Assembly (NCBI RefSeq): GCF_013391475.1
Contig: NZ_JACBAZ010000004.1
Location: 558,001 to 622,000, forward strand
Length of the DNA: 64,000 nucleotides
DNA from: Oceaniferula marina
GTDB lineage: Bacteria; Verrucomicrobiota; Verrucomicrobiia; Verrucomicrobiales; Akkermansiaceae
Direction of reading: 5' to 3'
In this document: in pieces, positions 8,962 to 17,268 of the stretch
Layout of the letters: every line of letters begins with the position of its first letter
Numbering within the stretch: position 1 is the first letter of the stretch
Made by a program: the position numbers and the translations under genes
The notes under the pieces: generated by a model
Seen by the model: only the letters and a program-made list of their open reading frames with translations
The model's database searches: none
What the model was told of the DNA's origin: nothing

Positions 8962-10059
8962 ATGAGTGAACATAGTCAGATCAAACTCGGATTTGGATTG
9001 TATCGTCACATGCTCAACAAGGAGCATTATGACTTTGCCGTTCAATGTGGAGCGACCCATGCGGTCGTTCATCTCGTCGATTATTTCAACACCGGTGTGC
9101 AAGCCGGAGACAACCATCAACCGGTCGGGGACCTTCACGGAGGTTGGGGATTTGCCGGCGGAACACCAGAACAAGACTGGTCGGTGGAGTCATTGATCGT
9201 CCTAAAAAAAGAACTCAACGAACATGGGCTCGAATTCGAAGCGATCGAAAACTTTGACCCCGCCCACTGGCATGACGTTCTGCTCGATGGCCCCAAACGC
9301 GAGGCCCAACTCGAGCACCTGAAACAAATCATCCGCAATGTCGGAGCCGCTGGCATCCCCATCTTTGGTTACAATTTCAGCCTGGCTGGCGTGTCAGGCC
9401 GGCACAGTTTCAACGACTCACGTGGCAATGCTGAAACACTGGGCATGCGAGGCATTGATGAAATCAATACCACTCCGGTCCCCAATGGCATGGTCTGGAA
9501 TATGATCTATGATCGGAATGCCCCGGATGGAGTTCTCCCCCCCATTGAACATGAAGAGCTCTGGCGACGCCTGGACCTGTTCCTCAAAGAGCTGGTCCCC
9601 GTTGCCGAAGAAGCCGGAGTCCGGCTGGCAGCCCACCCTGACGACCCACCCCTCTCCCATGTCCGTGGACAACCTCGCCTGGTGTATCAACCAGACATGT
9701 ATCAACGGCTGCTCGACATCGCACCCAGCCACCACAACGCCCTCGAATTCTGCCTGGGCACCCTATCCGAAATGACCGATGGCGACATCTACGAAATCTG
9801 TGATCGCTACACTCGCCAAGGAAACGTCGCTTACATTCATTTCCGTAACGTCCAGGGAAAAGTCCCTTACTACAAAGAGACCTTCATCGACGAGGGTCAG
9901 ATCGACATGCACCGCATCATTGATATCCTCAAGAAAAATGAATTCAACGGTGTCCTCATTCCGGATCACACCCCGAAAATGAGTTGTGATGCCCCTTGGC
10001 ATGCCGGTATGGCGTTCGCCATGGGATACATGAAATCCATGCTCAACAATAAGCGTTAG
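8962..10059 (+). CDS. uxuA: Mannonate dehydratase
   Basis: Dehydrates D-mannonate to 2-keto-3-deoxy-D-gluconate. The 365-residue TIM-barrel protein carries the UxuA hallmarks AAHPDDPP, LVYQPDMYQRLLDI, NALEFCLGT, VAYIHFRNVQGKVP and the C-terminal GVLIPDHTP followed by PWHAGMAFAMGYM. Metal-binding His, Cys and Asp positions appear intact. It is tightly packed between the SDR gene and uxaC (1-2 base gaps), so the three are co-translated members of one glucuronate pathway. Confidence 0.96.
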   Translation: MSEHSQIKLGFGLYRHMLNKEHYDFAVQCGATHAVVHLVDYFNTGVQAGDNHQPVGDLHGGWGFAGGTPEQDWSVESLIVLKKELNEHGLEFEAIENFDPAHWHDVLLDGPKREAQLEHLKQIIRNVGAAGIPIFGYNFSLAGVSGRHSFNDSRGNAETLGMRGIDEINTTPVPNGMVWNMIYDRNAPDGVLPPIEHEELWRRLDLFLKELVPVAEEAGVRLAAHPDDPPLSHVRGQPRLVYQPDMYQRLLDIAPSHHNALEFCLGTLSEMTDGDIYEICDRYTRQGNVAYIHFRNVQGKVPYYKETFIDEGQIDMHRIIDILKKNEFNGVLIPDHTPKMSCDAPWHAGMAFAMGYMKSMLNNKR

Positions 10060-10060
10060 A

Positions 10061-11467
10061 ATGGCAGCCTTCATCCATAAGGACTTCCTCTTGGAAAATG
10101 ATGCAGCGTCCAAACTCTATCATGAGTTCGCGGCATCCTTACCCATCATCGACTTCCATTGCCACCTTCCTCCGGAAGAAATCGCAGAAAACAAACAGTG
10201 GAGCAACCTCTCCCAAGTTTGGCTCGATGGAGATCACTACAAATGGCGGGCGATGCGCAGCAATGGCATCGATGAACACTTCATTACGGGAGCTGCCAGT
10301 GACCGTGAAAAATTCAATGCCTTCGCAGCGACCATGCCCTACCTGCTGCGTAACCCTCTCTATCATTGGTCACATTTGGAGTTGGCTCGATATTTTGGAA
10401 TCGATGACCTCTTACTATCGCCAGAAACCGCAGATGAAGTTTGGGATCGAACTTCTGAAGTCCTCCAACAAGGGCTCTCGGTTCGCCAACTGATGCAACA
10501 AAGCCGCGTAGAGGTTGTCTGCACCACAGACGATCCGGCAGATCCACTGGAGCATCACCACCGCATGGCCGAAGATCCAACCATCACAACAAGCGTGCTA
10601 CCAACCTGGAGACCCGACCAGTGTTTTGATCTCGAGTCAGCTGAAACATTCAACGCCTACATCAACCCGCTTGCTTCGTCTGCAGGCTGCACGATTTCGG
10701 ATTATGATGACTTGATCTCGGCACTGCGATGTCGACACAAGGTTTTCCACCAAATGGGCTGCCGCCTATCCGACCACGGGCTTGATGTTTTCACCTTCAC
10801 CGACACCTCAGAATCACAAGCTAGATCGATTTTTTCCCGTATCAGAAATGGGGAACCTATTGAAGCTCCGGACCGCTGCCGCTTCCGCAGTGCCATGTTG
10901 TTGGAGTTCGCTCGTATGGATGCGGAAAAAGGATGGACCAAACAACTCCACATCGGAGCCCTACGGTTTAATAACTCGCGGATGGGCAAGACTCTGGGAT
11001 TCGACTCCATCGATGACCGAGGCTACGCAGCCCCGCTTTCCCGCTACCTCGACACCTTGGACCGGGAACAAAAACTACCCAAAACCATTCTCTATAACCT
11101 CAACCCGCGAGACAACGAAATGATGGCCACCATGATCGGCAATTTCCAAGACGGATCCACAGCCGGAAAAATCCAACTCGGCAGCGGGTGGTGGTTCATG
11201 GATCAAAAGGATGGCATGGAGCGCCAAATGGAAGCCCTCTCCCAGATGGGGCTGCTCAGACGCTTCGTCGGCATGGTGACCGACAGCCGCTCGTTTCTGT
11301 CCTACACCCGCCACGAATATTTCCGTAGGGTGCTCTGCAACCTCCTCGGAAAGGACATACAAAAGGGCCTGCTTCCACCGGATTTCGATTTCATCGGCGC
11401 GATGATCCAAGATATCTGTTACAACAATGCCAATGCATACTTCGGCTTCAACCATCATGAACAATAA
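10061..11467 (+). CDS. uxaC: Glucuronate isomerase
   Basis: Interconverts D-glucuronate and D-fructuronate (and galacturonate/tagaturonate), the entry step of the pathway. The 468-residue amidohydrolase-fold protein has the N-terminal metal motif IIDFHCHLPPEEIAENK, then GDHYKWRAMRSNG, CTTDDPADPLEHH, LHIGALRFNNSRMG, the late segment MVTDSRSFLSYTRHEYFRR and a C-terminal NNANAYFGF. Length is normal. The start follows the uxuA stop by one base. Confidence 0.96.
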   Translation: MAAFIHKDFLLENDAASKLYHEFAASLPIIDFHCHLPPEEIAENKQWSNLSQVWLDGDHYKWRAMRSNGIDEHFITGAASDREKFNAFAATMPYLLRNPLYHWSHLELARYFGIDDLLLSPETADEVWDRTSEVLQQGLSVRQLMQQSRVEVVCTTDDPADPLEHHHRMAEDPTITTSVLPTWRPDQCFDLESAETFNAYINPLASSAGCTISDYDDLISALRCRHKVFHQMGCRLSDHGLDVFTFTDTSESQARSIFSRIRNGEPIEAPDRCRFRSAMLLEFARMDAEKGWTKQLHIGALRFNNSRMGKTLGFDSIDDRGYAAPLSRYLDTLDREQKLPKTILYNLNPRDNEMMATMIGNFQDGSTAGKIQLGSGWWFMDQKDGMERQMEALSQMGLLRRFVGMVTDSRSFLSYTRHEYFRRVLCNLLGKDIQKGLLPPDFDFIGAMIQDICYNNANAYFGFNHHEQ

Positions 11468-11470
11468 ACC

Positions 11471-12154
11471 ATGAGCACAACAAACGACCAAACCTTGCTA
11501 GACACCATCCGGGAAGAATTGTTCACCTGCGTGGTGGGCGATGTCATGGATGCGATGGGCCACCTGCACCAATACCTGCCACCACAGATCCGGCCGGTAT
11601 CCGAACACATGCGCATTGTCGGCCGGGCCAAAACTGTTCTGGAAGCCGACTGCTCCGGGCGCCGCGTCCACCACGAGGACCGCGACCACGCCTTTGGTGT
11701 GATGTTTGACGCCCTCGACAGCCTGAAGGAAAACGAAGTCTACATTTGCACCGGTTCCTCACCCAACTATGCCTGCTGGGGAGAACTGATGAGCACAGCC
11801 GCCATGCACCGGGGTGCCGCTGGAGCGGTGGTGGAAGGTTACTCACGCGACACCAGCGGAATCCGATCCCTCGACTTCCCTTCTTTTTCGATGGGGTTTT
11901 ACGGGCAAGATCAGGGCATGCGTGGCCGGGTCATCGATTACGACTGCCCGATCGAGTTCAGCAACAAGGTCCTCGTGAACCCAGGCGATATTGTCTTCGG
12001 TGATATTGATGGCGTCGTCATCATTCCACGCGAAATTGAAACAGAGGTCATTGATGCCGCTTTGGAAAAGGTCCGGGGTGAAAACATGGTGCGTAAACTC
12101 ATCGAAGAAGGTATGCCCACACGTCAGGTCTGGGATGAATACGGGATCATGTAA
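11471..12154 (+). CDS. RraA-fold class II pyruvate aldolase-like protein
   Basis: Member of the RraA/HMG-CHA aldolase family (227 residues). The aldolase-type motif is visible: GELMSTAAMHRGAAG (from residue 104) and VEGYSRD with Arg126-Asp127, the pair needed by the class II aldolases of this family; a C-terminal GDIVFGDIDGVVIIP is also typical. Such enzymes split 2-oxo-4-hydroxy acids to pyruvate. The product of UxuA, 2-keto-3-deoxygluconate, is exactly such an acid, and no kdgK or kdgA is in the cluster, so a KDG aldolase role is a reasonable inference. It lies 3 bases after uxaC. Confidence 0.82.
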   Translation: MSTTNDQTLLDTIREELFTCVVGDVMDAMGHLHQYLPPQIRPVSEHMRIVGRAKTVLEADCSGRRVHHEDRDHAFGVMFDALDSLKENEVYICTGSSPNYACWGELMSTAAMHRGAAGAVVEGYSRDTSGIRSLDFPSFSMGFYGQDQGMRGRVIDYDCPIEFSNKVLVNPGDIVFGDIDGVVIIPREIETEVIDAALEKVRGENMVRKLIEEGMPTRQVWDEYGIM

Positions 12155-12174
12155 TCCTACAACCAGCGAGAAGT

Positions 12175-13404
12175 ATGAAAAAGTTTCTTCTATCGGTCAT
12201 GCCGGGGATCTTCCTCATCGGCTACAACATTGGAACCGGCAGCCTGACCGCCATGAGCAAAGCCGGAGCCAACTTTGGCTGTGACCTTCTCTGGGCCGTT
12301 CTACTCAGCTGCCTGATCACCTGGTATCTGATCAGCTTTTTCAGCCGCTTCACCATGGTGACTGGCCTGACCGCCATGGAGGCCTTTCGGCGCCATATCC
12401 ACCCCGCCTACGCATGGACACTTTGGGCCGCCCTGTCCGTCATCATCCTATCCGCCCTGATGGCTATGATCGGACTCTTAACGGATGTCATCACCGTCTG
12501 GAGCAACGAAGTTGGCGTCGGCAACCCGAGCCGGGCACTGGTCGGCAGCCTCATCGCCCTCTTGGTCTTAAGCCTGATTCTGATAGGAAACAGCAAACGG
12601 TTTGAAATCATCCTCAGTATCCTCGTCGCGCTCATGGGCATCGCCTTCATCGGCTCCGCCATTTGGTTTTTCCCGGGAGCCGAAACCGTGCTGGCAGGAT
12701 TAATTCCCAAATTGCCTGACGTAGCCGAAGGCAGCGATAACAGCGCTATGGTGATTCTCGCCGGCATGGTGGGCACCACCGTTTCAGTTTTCGCCCTGTT
12801 GATTCGCAGCGGACAAGTCAAAGACCACGGCTGGACCATGGACGACTGGAAAACCCAAAAACGAGATGCCGCGGTCAGTGCTTCAATGATGTTTATCCTA
12901 AGTGCAGCCGTCATGATGACAGCAACCAGCACCCTACACGCCGGAGGACATAAAATGAATCACATCAAAGAAATGATCCCCATGCTCAAACCTATTTTCG
13001 GTTCGGCAGCCCTGTTTGTCTTTGTGATTGGTATTATGGCAGCCGGAATCTCCTCCCATCTTCCTAACATGATGGTCATCCCGTGGCTCTGTGACGACAT
13101 CCATGGCAAAGCTCGGAATACGCAAACCACTCAAAAACGAGTTCTTTTTGTGGGGTTAACCATCATCAGCATCCTTGGTGTCCTGATGGCCCGTCCCGTC
13201 TTTTTACTTCTCCTGTCCCAAGCTGGCATTTCCATCGTCATGCCCATGGCTCTGCTGGGGCTGATTTACCTCTCAGCGAGAAAAGACATTCTCACATCCC
13301 ACCGTCCGTCAAAAGCCGAGTGGGTAAGCCTGACGCTGATCGCCTTATTCTCATTGTTTATGGGACTTCAGGGAATTCAAGGGCTCATCTCAGATCTCTT
13401 CTGA
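12175..13404 (+). CDS. Nramp-related membrane transporter lacking the metal-binding motifs
   Basis: A 409-residue polytopic inner-membrane protein of the Nramp superfamily; TM1 aligns well (PGIFLIGYNIGTGS then AGANFGCDLLWAVLLS). The canonical TM1 motif DPGN is replaced by GTGS (residues 20-23) and the canonical TM6 motif MPHN after GTTV is replaced by SVFA (204-207), so the known manganese/iron ligands are gone. It is the last gene of the uronate operon, 20 bases after the RraA-like gene, and the operon has no other transporter. A role in uronate uptake is inferred; the family contains members with other substrates. Confidence 0.8.
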   Translation: MKKFLLSVMPGIFLIGYNIGTGSLTAMSKAGANFGCDLLWAVLLSCLITWYLISFFSRFTMVTGLTAMEAFRRHIHPAYAWTLWAALSVIILSALMAMIGLLTDVITVWSNEVGVGNPSRALVGSLIALLVLSLILIGNSKRFEIILSILVALMGIAFIGSAIWFFPGAETVLAGLIPKLPDVAEGSDNSAMVILAGMVGTTVSVFALLIRSGQVKDHGWTMDDWKTQKRDAAVSASMMFILSAAVMMTATSTLHAGGHKMNHIKEMIPMLKPIFGSAALFVFVIGIMAAGISSHLPNMMVIPWLCDDIHGKARNTQTTQKRVLFVGLTIISILGVLMARPVFLLLLSQAGISIVMPMALLGLIYLSARKDILTSHRPSKAEWVSLTLIALFSLFMGLQGIQGLISDLF

Positions 13405-13617
13405 TCCTCGGCCCGACCATCACCGCAACCGAGGAACAGCAACCGAGCCTTGATGAACAGGCGCTCGAAGATCGAGTTCACCGGCAAACCTGAGCCCACC
13501 CCACCTGCTCGTTCGTGGCGATGCCCACCTGATTCCCCCCAACGGGGGAAAGCAAAATATGCACACTATCGAGCAATTTACGAACATTGATGGCTATTCT
13601 AATTCTGCCACTTCTGT

Positions 13618-13633
13618 GCTCTAATGATAGAGC
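13618..13633. promoter_or_regulatory. Perfect 16-base dyad upstream of a PEP-CTERM gene
   Basis: GCTCTA at 13618-13623, a 4-base centre and TAGAGC at 13628-13633 form a perfect dyad 40 bases before the start of the PEP-CTERM gene. It could be an operator or part of the 5' leader. There is no T-run after it on either strand, so a terminator is unlikely. The 33-kb PEP-CTERM gene has no obvious copy. Confidence 0.3.
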
Positions 13634-13672
13634 TAACATTATTCATTCATCAAAATTAGAAATGGAGCCCTC

Positions 13673-14314
13673 ATGGCTACTTCAAACAAGGCGAAACATA
13701 ACTCCCATGGCTTAACCAAGACTCTGTCTGCCATCGGAGCGGCGGTAATCACCGTCACAGCAGCAACACATGCTGCCACTGTCCAAATCACATTCACCAA
13801 CAACCATGTGATTAACAATAATGTAGGGGATCTCATGTTTGCAGACTTAACAGGAGACAACATCGATGACATTGTTCTGGGGGCGGTTTCCAAACCTCCT
13901 TTCAGCACAAATGGCATTCAACGCTCGATCGCGGGCAGACAAGCTGTAGCTGACCAGACCTTCATCTCTGGTGTTGGCTATTTCTACGGAGCACAAGCGG
14001 CAGGATCTAACTCTGAAGCATCCAGTAGAAGTCTGGCACAACAATATTACCTTATGTCGATTCCTATTACAGACGCCCGAATCAATGGTGGAACCCCTAC
14101 CACAGCCTGGATGGAAACGCATGCATCAGCAAGCTCTGGAAATTACAAAATAACAATCACGCGCCTTGTCTTCGACGACGCCAGCACCGCAGCCCCCTCA
14201 GGAGTGACCGCCAATGGCGCCGCCTTTGCCGAATGGGTTCCCGTGCCAGAACCCTCATCAACAGCCCTTTTCGGCCTCGGCAGTTTGGCGCTGCTAATCC
14301 GCCGTCGTGGCTAA
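13673..14314 (+). CDS. PEP-CTERM sorting-domain protein
   Basis: A 213-residue secreted protein: signal peptide ending near ATHAATV (about residue 38), an uncharacterised middle with repeated Gly/Asn/Ser positions, and a C-terminal PEP-CTERM tail made of VPVPEPSS, a hydrophobic stretch (ALFGLGSLALLI) and RRRG. Such tails are cut by an exosortase at the inner membrane and the proteins are usually linked to exopolysaccharide. No exosortase is in this window. The middle is not recognised. Confidence 0.85.
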   Translation: MATSNKAKHNSHGLTKTLSAIGAAVITVTAATHAATVQITFTNNHVINNNVGDLMFADLTGDNIDDIVLGAVSKPPFSTNGIQRSIAGRQAVADQTFISGVGYFYGAQAAGSNSEASSRSLAQQYYLMSIPITDARINGGTPTTAWMETHASASSGNYKITITRLVFDDASTAAPSGVTANGAAFAEWVPVPEPSSTALFGLGSLALLIRRRG

Positions 14315-14341
14315 ATCATCCGTCAGCCCTGCCTCTTCTCG

Positions 14342-14378
14342 CAAGCCCCCCCAATGCCAGGGGCGGGCTTGTTGATTT
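14342..14378 (+). terminator. Terminator after the PEP-CTERM gene
   Basis: CAAGCCC at 14342-14348 pairs with GGGCTTG at 14365-14371, with further C/G pairing inside; TTGATTTCCCCCTTT follows. It also lies just past the 3' end of the comM remnant on the other strand. Confidence 0.55.
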
Positions 14379-14389
14379 CCCCCTTTCAT

Positions 14390-14799
14390 TTACATCATCA
14401 ACTTTCGATCCAACGTCCGATATTGGATCGCTTCCAGCACATCGGCAGCATCAATGGCTTCGCGCCCTGCCAAATCCGCCAGTGTGCGTGCCACTTTAAG
14501 AATCCGATCATGTGCCCGGGCTGAAAAATTCAACTCGTTCATCGCATGTTCGAGATACCCGGATGCGGTCGCATCAATCTGGCACACCTCACGCATTACG
14601 TTACTCGGCATCGCCGCATTGCAAGTCACCCCATCATATTTTGCAAATCGCTCAATCTGCCTCTGCCGCGCTGCCACCACACGCTCACGCACAAGTCCAG
14701 AGCTCTCACCCTCATCTCTTGAGCTCAAATCCTTATAATCCACCGCGGGGACCTCGACATGCAGATCGATCCGATCTAATAAAAGTCGATTTTGTAAGT
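14390..14799 (-). pseudogene. 3' remnant of a comM/yifB Mg-chelatase-like ATPase gene
   Basis: The translated frame matches only the last quarter of ComM/YifB: it begins around LLLDRIDLHVEVPAVDYKD and runs to the normal C-terminus ([10 protein letters not shown]). Compared with the complete copy at 19914-21461 the ending is identical in many places ([28 protein letters not shown] against [14 protein letters not shown]) but clearly diverged overall, so this is not a recent copy of that gene. The AAA+ domain is missing and an AraC regulator gene ends at 14806, right at the break. No credible start codon with a ribosome site is present. It marks a recombination junction. Confidence 0.85.
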
Positions 14800-14805
14800 C
14801 GCTAG

Positions 14806-15834
14806 TCAGCTCGAAGGTTGATGCTTTTTGCGATATTGATATGGTGTTATATTTTCGTAACTTTTAAAAAAGCGGCGGAAATTATTGTCACTAGAAAAGC
14901 CAAGCACCTCGGCGACTTTCCATGTCTCAAGCCGAGTCTCCAGTAACAACCGCAAAGCATGATCACGCCTCAGGTCATCGTAAATTTTTTGAAATGTAAG
15001 CCCTTTCTTTTTCAATTTTCTGAATAGTGTTGCCCTGCTCATACTAAGCGCAGAGGCGACCGATTCCGCCGATATTTCCTTGGATCCAATTCGATTGACC
15101 AGAATTCCTTTTACGGTTTGCTCCAAATCCTCGGTACTAGGTCGCTGTTGAATTTGTTGGTCAGCACTTTTACGGATCAGTTCCAACACTTGAGGATCAC
15201 GTTGGCGAAATGGTCGCTGATAAATTTCTAAATCATTATAGAGCACGGAGCTCGGCATGCCTAGGGTCAACTTTTTCGTTCCATAATGATGCCAATAGAG
15301 GTCTTTATCCACCTGCTTACGCATGGTATCATGTTTGATGACCTGTAGCGGCTTTCCACTAAGCCGAATCAAGCTGGCATTATAAAATAACAATACAAAA
15401 TCGGCAAAATGGACCTTTCCTTGATGCTGGCTGTGTACTTGAACGCCCACTTCAAAGAAGCCCCGCTGTTCACCTTGAGTCAGCGTAAAGCCGCCCATTT
15501 TATAAAGCTGGTTATACTTCTCATAATGCTGCTCAAATTCTCTCATGTTCTCAGACAGAGCCATCACACTGCCATATAAATTGGGGTAAAAATAGAAGGC
15601 TTCAGCATCAAAATACCGCATCACAAAAAAAGGATCATCTAGTAAATCGGCCACTCGTAGGAAAATATCCAGTATTTTCACCTGGGGGATAAACTCGCTC
15701 GGGCCTTTATCTCGAAGTCCGATCCCAGCCCATTGGTAGCAATCATCCCAATTCACGGGTGCCGATCGCAATAAAGTGCGAATCATATGAAGCACTTGGC
15801 GGTCAATATGCTCTGCTTGCAATACGTTAGACAT
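14806..15834 (-). CDS. AraC-family transcriptional regulator
   Basis: 342 residues with an N-terminal domain of the OruR/ArgR-like (arabinose-binding-domain) type and a C-terminal AraC helix-turn-helix pair (AESVASALSMSRATLFRKLK, then WKVAEVLGFSSDNNFRRFFK). It is divergent from the DUF4345 gene with a 205-base spacer, which suggests control of that gene or of the segment. Its stop overlaps the broken edge of the comM remnant, so the gene end defines the recombination border. The effector cannot be told. Confidence 0.88.
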   Translation of the reverse strand: MSNVLQAEHIDRQVLHMIRTLLRSAPVNWDDCYQWAGIGLRDKGPSEFIPQVKILDIFLRVADLLDDPFFVMRYFDAEAFYFYPNLYGSVMALSENMREFEQHYEKYNQLYKMGGFTLTQGEQRGFFEVGVQVHSQHQGKVHFADFVLLFYNASLIRLSGKPLQVIKHDTMRKQVDKDLYWHHYGTKKLTLGMPSSVLYNDLEIYQRPFRQRDPQVLELIRKSADQQIQQRPSTEDLEQTVKGILVNRIGSKEISAESVASALSMSRATLFRKLKKKGLTFQKIYDDLRRDHALRLLLETRLETWKVAEVLGFSSDNNFRRFFKSYENITPYQYRKKHQPSS

Positions 15835-16039
15835 GGGATATTATAAGTCTGTGTTCATCCTTGATGGGGTCACATGAAAACTAGCTCAATTCACCTGATC
15901 AGGCCAGCTCCAATGAGACGATATGAATGAAAATTGAGACGATGGCATCGCTTACGACTTCTTTTATGAGATAGCTTGAACTCGTCAACGGAAGCACAAG
16001 GCCCCCAGTGACATCATATAACAACCAACATAACGAACA

Positions 16040-16483
16040 ATGCAACTCAACCAAACACCCCATAACAAAGTTACGAAATGCCAAAAGGTTTTCCTTATCG
16101 CTGCTGCAGTCGGTCTTACTCCAATTGCTTTATCCTATGGAGTTAATCCGAGCACTTCTCTATCCGCTATGTTTGATCTTACAATAGAGTCGACCAACGG
16201 AACACATATCTTCCGTGCTGTCATGGGGCTTTACCTTGCCATGGTTACATTCTGGCTCATGGGAGCTAAAAATGATCATTTTACTCGTCCCGCATTATTA
16301 AGTTTGATTGTATTCATGCTGGGTCTGGCTGGAGGAAGGGTTCTCAGTCTAGCTCTGGATGGACCAGGGCATTGGTTACTTACTGGCTATATGCTAACTG
16401 AGCTGGCTTTCGGCTTTATCGGTATCAAGCTCCTTCAACAAAATGGCAAATGCGGTTTAAAAACAACGCAACCAAACAGCTAA
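16040..16483 (+). CDS. DUF4345 family membrane protein
   Basis: A 147-residue protein with four predicted membrane spans (about 17-35, 58-80, 88-110, 115-135). The segment THIFRAVMGLYLAM and the closing LTELAFGFIGI fit DUF4345, a small family of unknown function. An intrinsic terminator follows immediately. It is transcribed away from the AraC-type regulator and probably forms its own unit. Confidence 0.7.
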   Translation: MQLNQTPHNKVTKCQKVFLIAAAVGLTPIALSYGVNPSTSLSAMFDLTIESTNGTHIFRAVMGLYLAMVTFWLMGAKNDHFTRPALLSLIVFMLGLAGGRVLSLALDGPGHWLLTGYMLTELAFGFIGIKLLQQNGKCGLKTTQPNS

Positions 16484-16516
16484 CTATACCTGACAAATTT
16501 CAAGTTGAAGCTCAGA

Positions 16517-16549
16517 AGCCCTGTCGAGAAATACTCGCAGGGCTTTTTC
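16517..16549 (+). terminator. Terminator of the DUF4345 gene
   Basis: AGCCCTG plus CGAG at 16517-16528 pair with CTCG plus CAGGGCT at 16534-16544 with one bulged T; TTTTTCTTT follows. Strong intrinsic terminator on the plus strand, just ahead of the convergent SDR gene end. Confidence 0.88.
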
Positions 16550-16572
16550 TTTATCTCCTCGATTATAAGCCA

Positions 16573-17241
16573 TCAATCTCGATTAAGTTGCATAGCCCCA
16601 ATTTCGAGGGACTCAATAATTCGCACCCCTGGGCCACTACTACCAAGTTGACTGACAATAAATGCGGCGACATTTTCTACATGCATGGGCTTCCACTTTC
16701 TCAATGCAGGAATCAACAGTGCCGCACCTTTTAATAATGGCACCGCGATCATTTCGGCAAGGCGGAAGTCCTGCCGTTTAGCTCCGTAAAAAAGAGAAGG
16801 TCGGTAAATAACCAATGTCTCAAACCCATGGTCTGTTAACCTGCTTTCCATTTCAGCCTTGGACCGCAGATAATAGCTCCCAGCTTTCGCATCAGCCCCC
16901 AATGAGCTGACGACATGTAACTCTTTTGTTCCAGCAACCTTCAAACTCTTGGCTACTCGGTCAACGAGTTCCACATCGACTTGATAAAAAGCATCTTTTG
17001 ATCCCGCCTGCTTTAAGGTCGTTCCCAAACAAATGATACCTATGTGGCAATGATCAACCTCAGTGCCAAGACCACTAATATCATCAGTAACAAACATAGT
17101 TGCTCTGCTCTGAAAACTATCAATGCGTCGTCTTAGCACTAAATGCAAATCAGCCTTAAGCTCACACAATTGATCCGCGACTAAACCTCCGATTACACCT
17201 CCTGCTCCAAACAGCACGACACGTGTATTATGAGCAAACAT
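16573..17241 (-). CDS. Atypical SDR / NAD(P)-binding protein (TIP30-like)
   Basis: 222 residues with an N-terminal Rossmann glycine motif (VVLFGAGGVIGG, about 8-19), an ICLGTT segment, VVSSLGADAKAGSYYLRSK carrying the Tyr-x3-Lys pair, and VIYRPSLFYG. This fits the atypical SDR group related to HTATIP2/TIP30 and YbjT-like proteins; the substrate is unknown. The sulfatase gene ends 27 bases upstream on the same strand, so the two are likely one transcript. Confidence 0.75.
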   Translation of the reverse strand: MFAHNTRVVLFGAGGVIGGLVADQLCELKADLHLVLRRRIDSFQSRATMFVTDDISGLGTEVDHCHIGIICLGTTLKQAGSKDAFYQVDVELVDRVAKSLKVAGTKELHVVSSLGADAKAGSYYLRSKAEMESRLTDHGFETLVIYRPSLFYGAKRQDFRLAEMIAVPLLKGAALLIPALRKWKPMHVENVAAFIVSQLGSSGPGVRIIESLEIGAMQLNRD

Positions 17242-17268
17242 AGATATAATTAGATTGGTGCGTGTGGA

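Noticed and set aside
13525-13560. Hairpin TTCCCCCCAACGGGGGAA region as terminator of the uronate operon
   Set aside because: The stem is good, but AGCAAAATATG follows on the plus strand, not a T-run, and it is more than 100 bases past the last stop; too weak to list.
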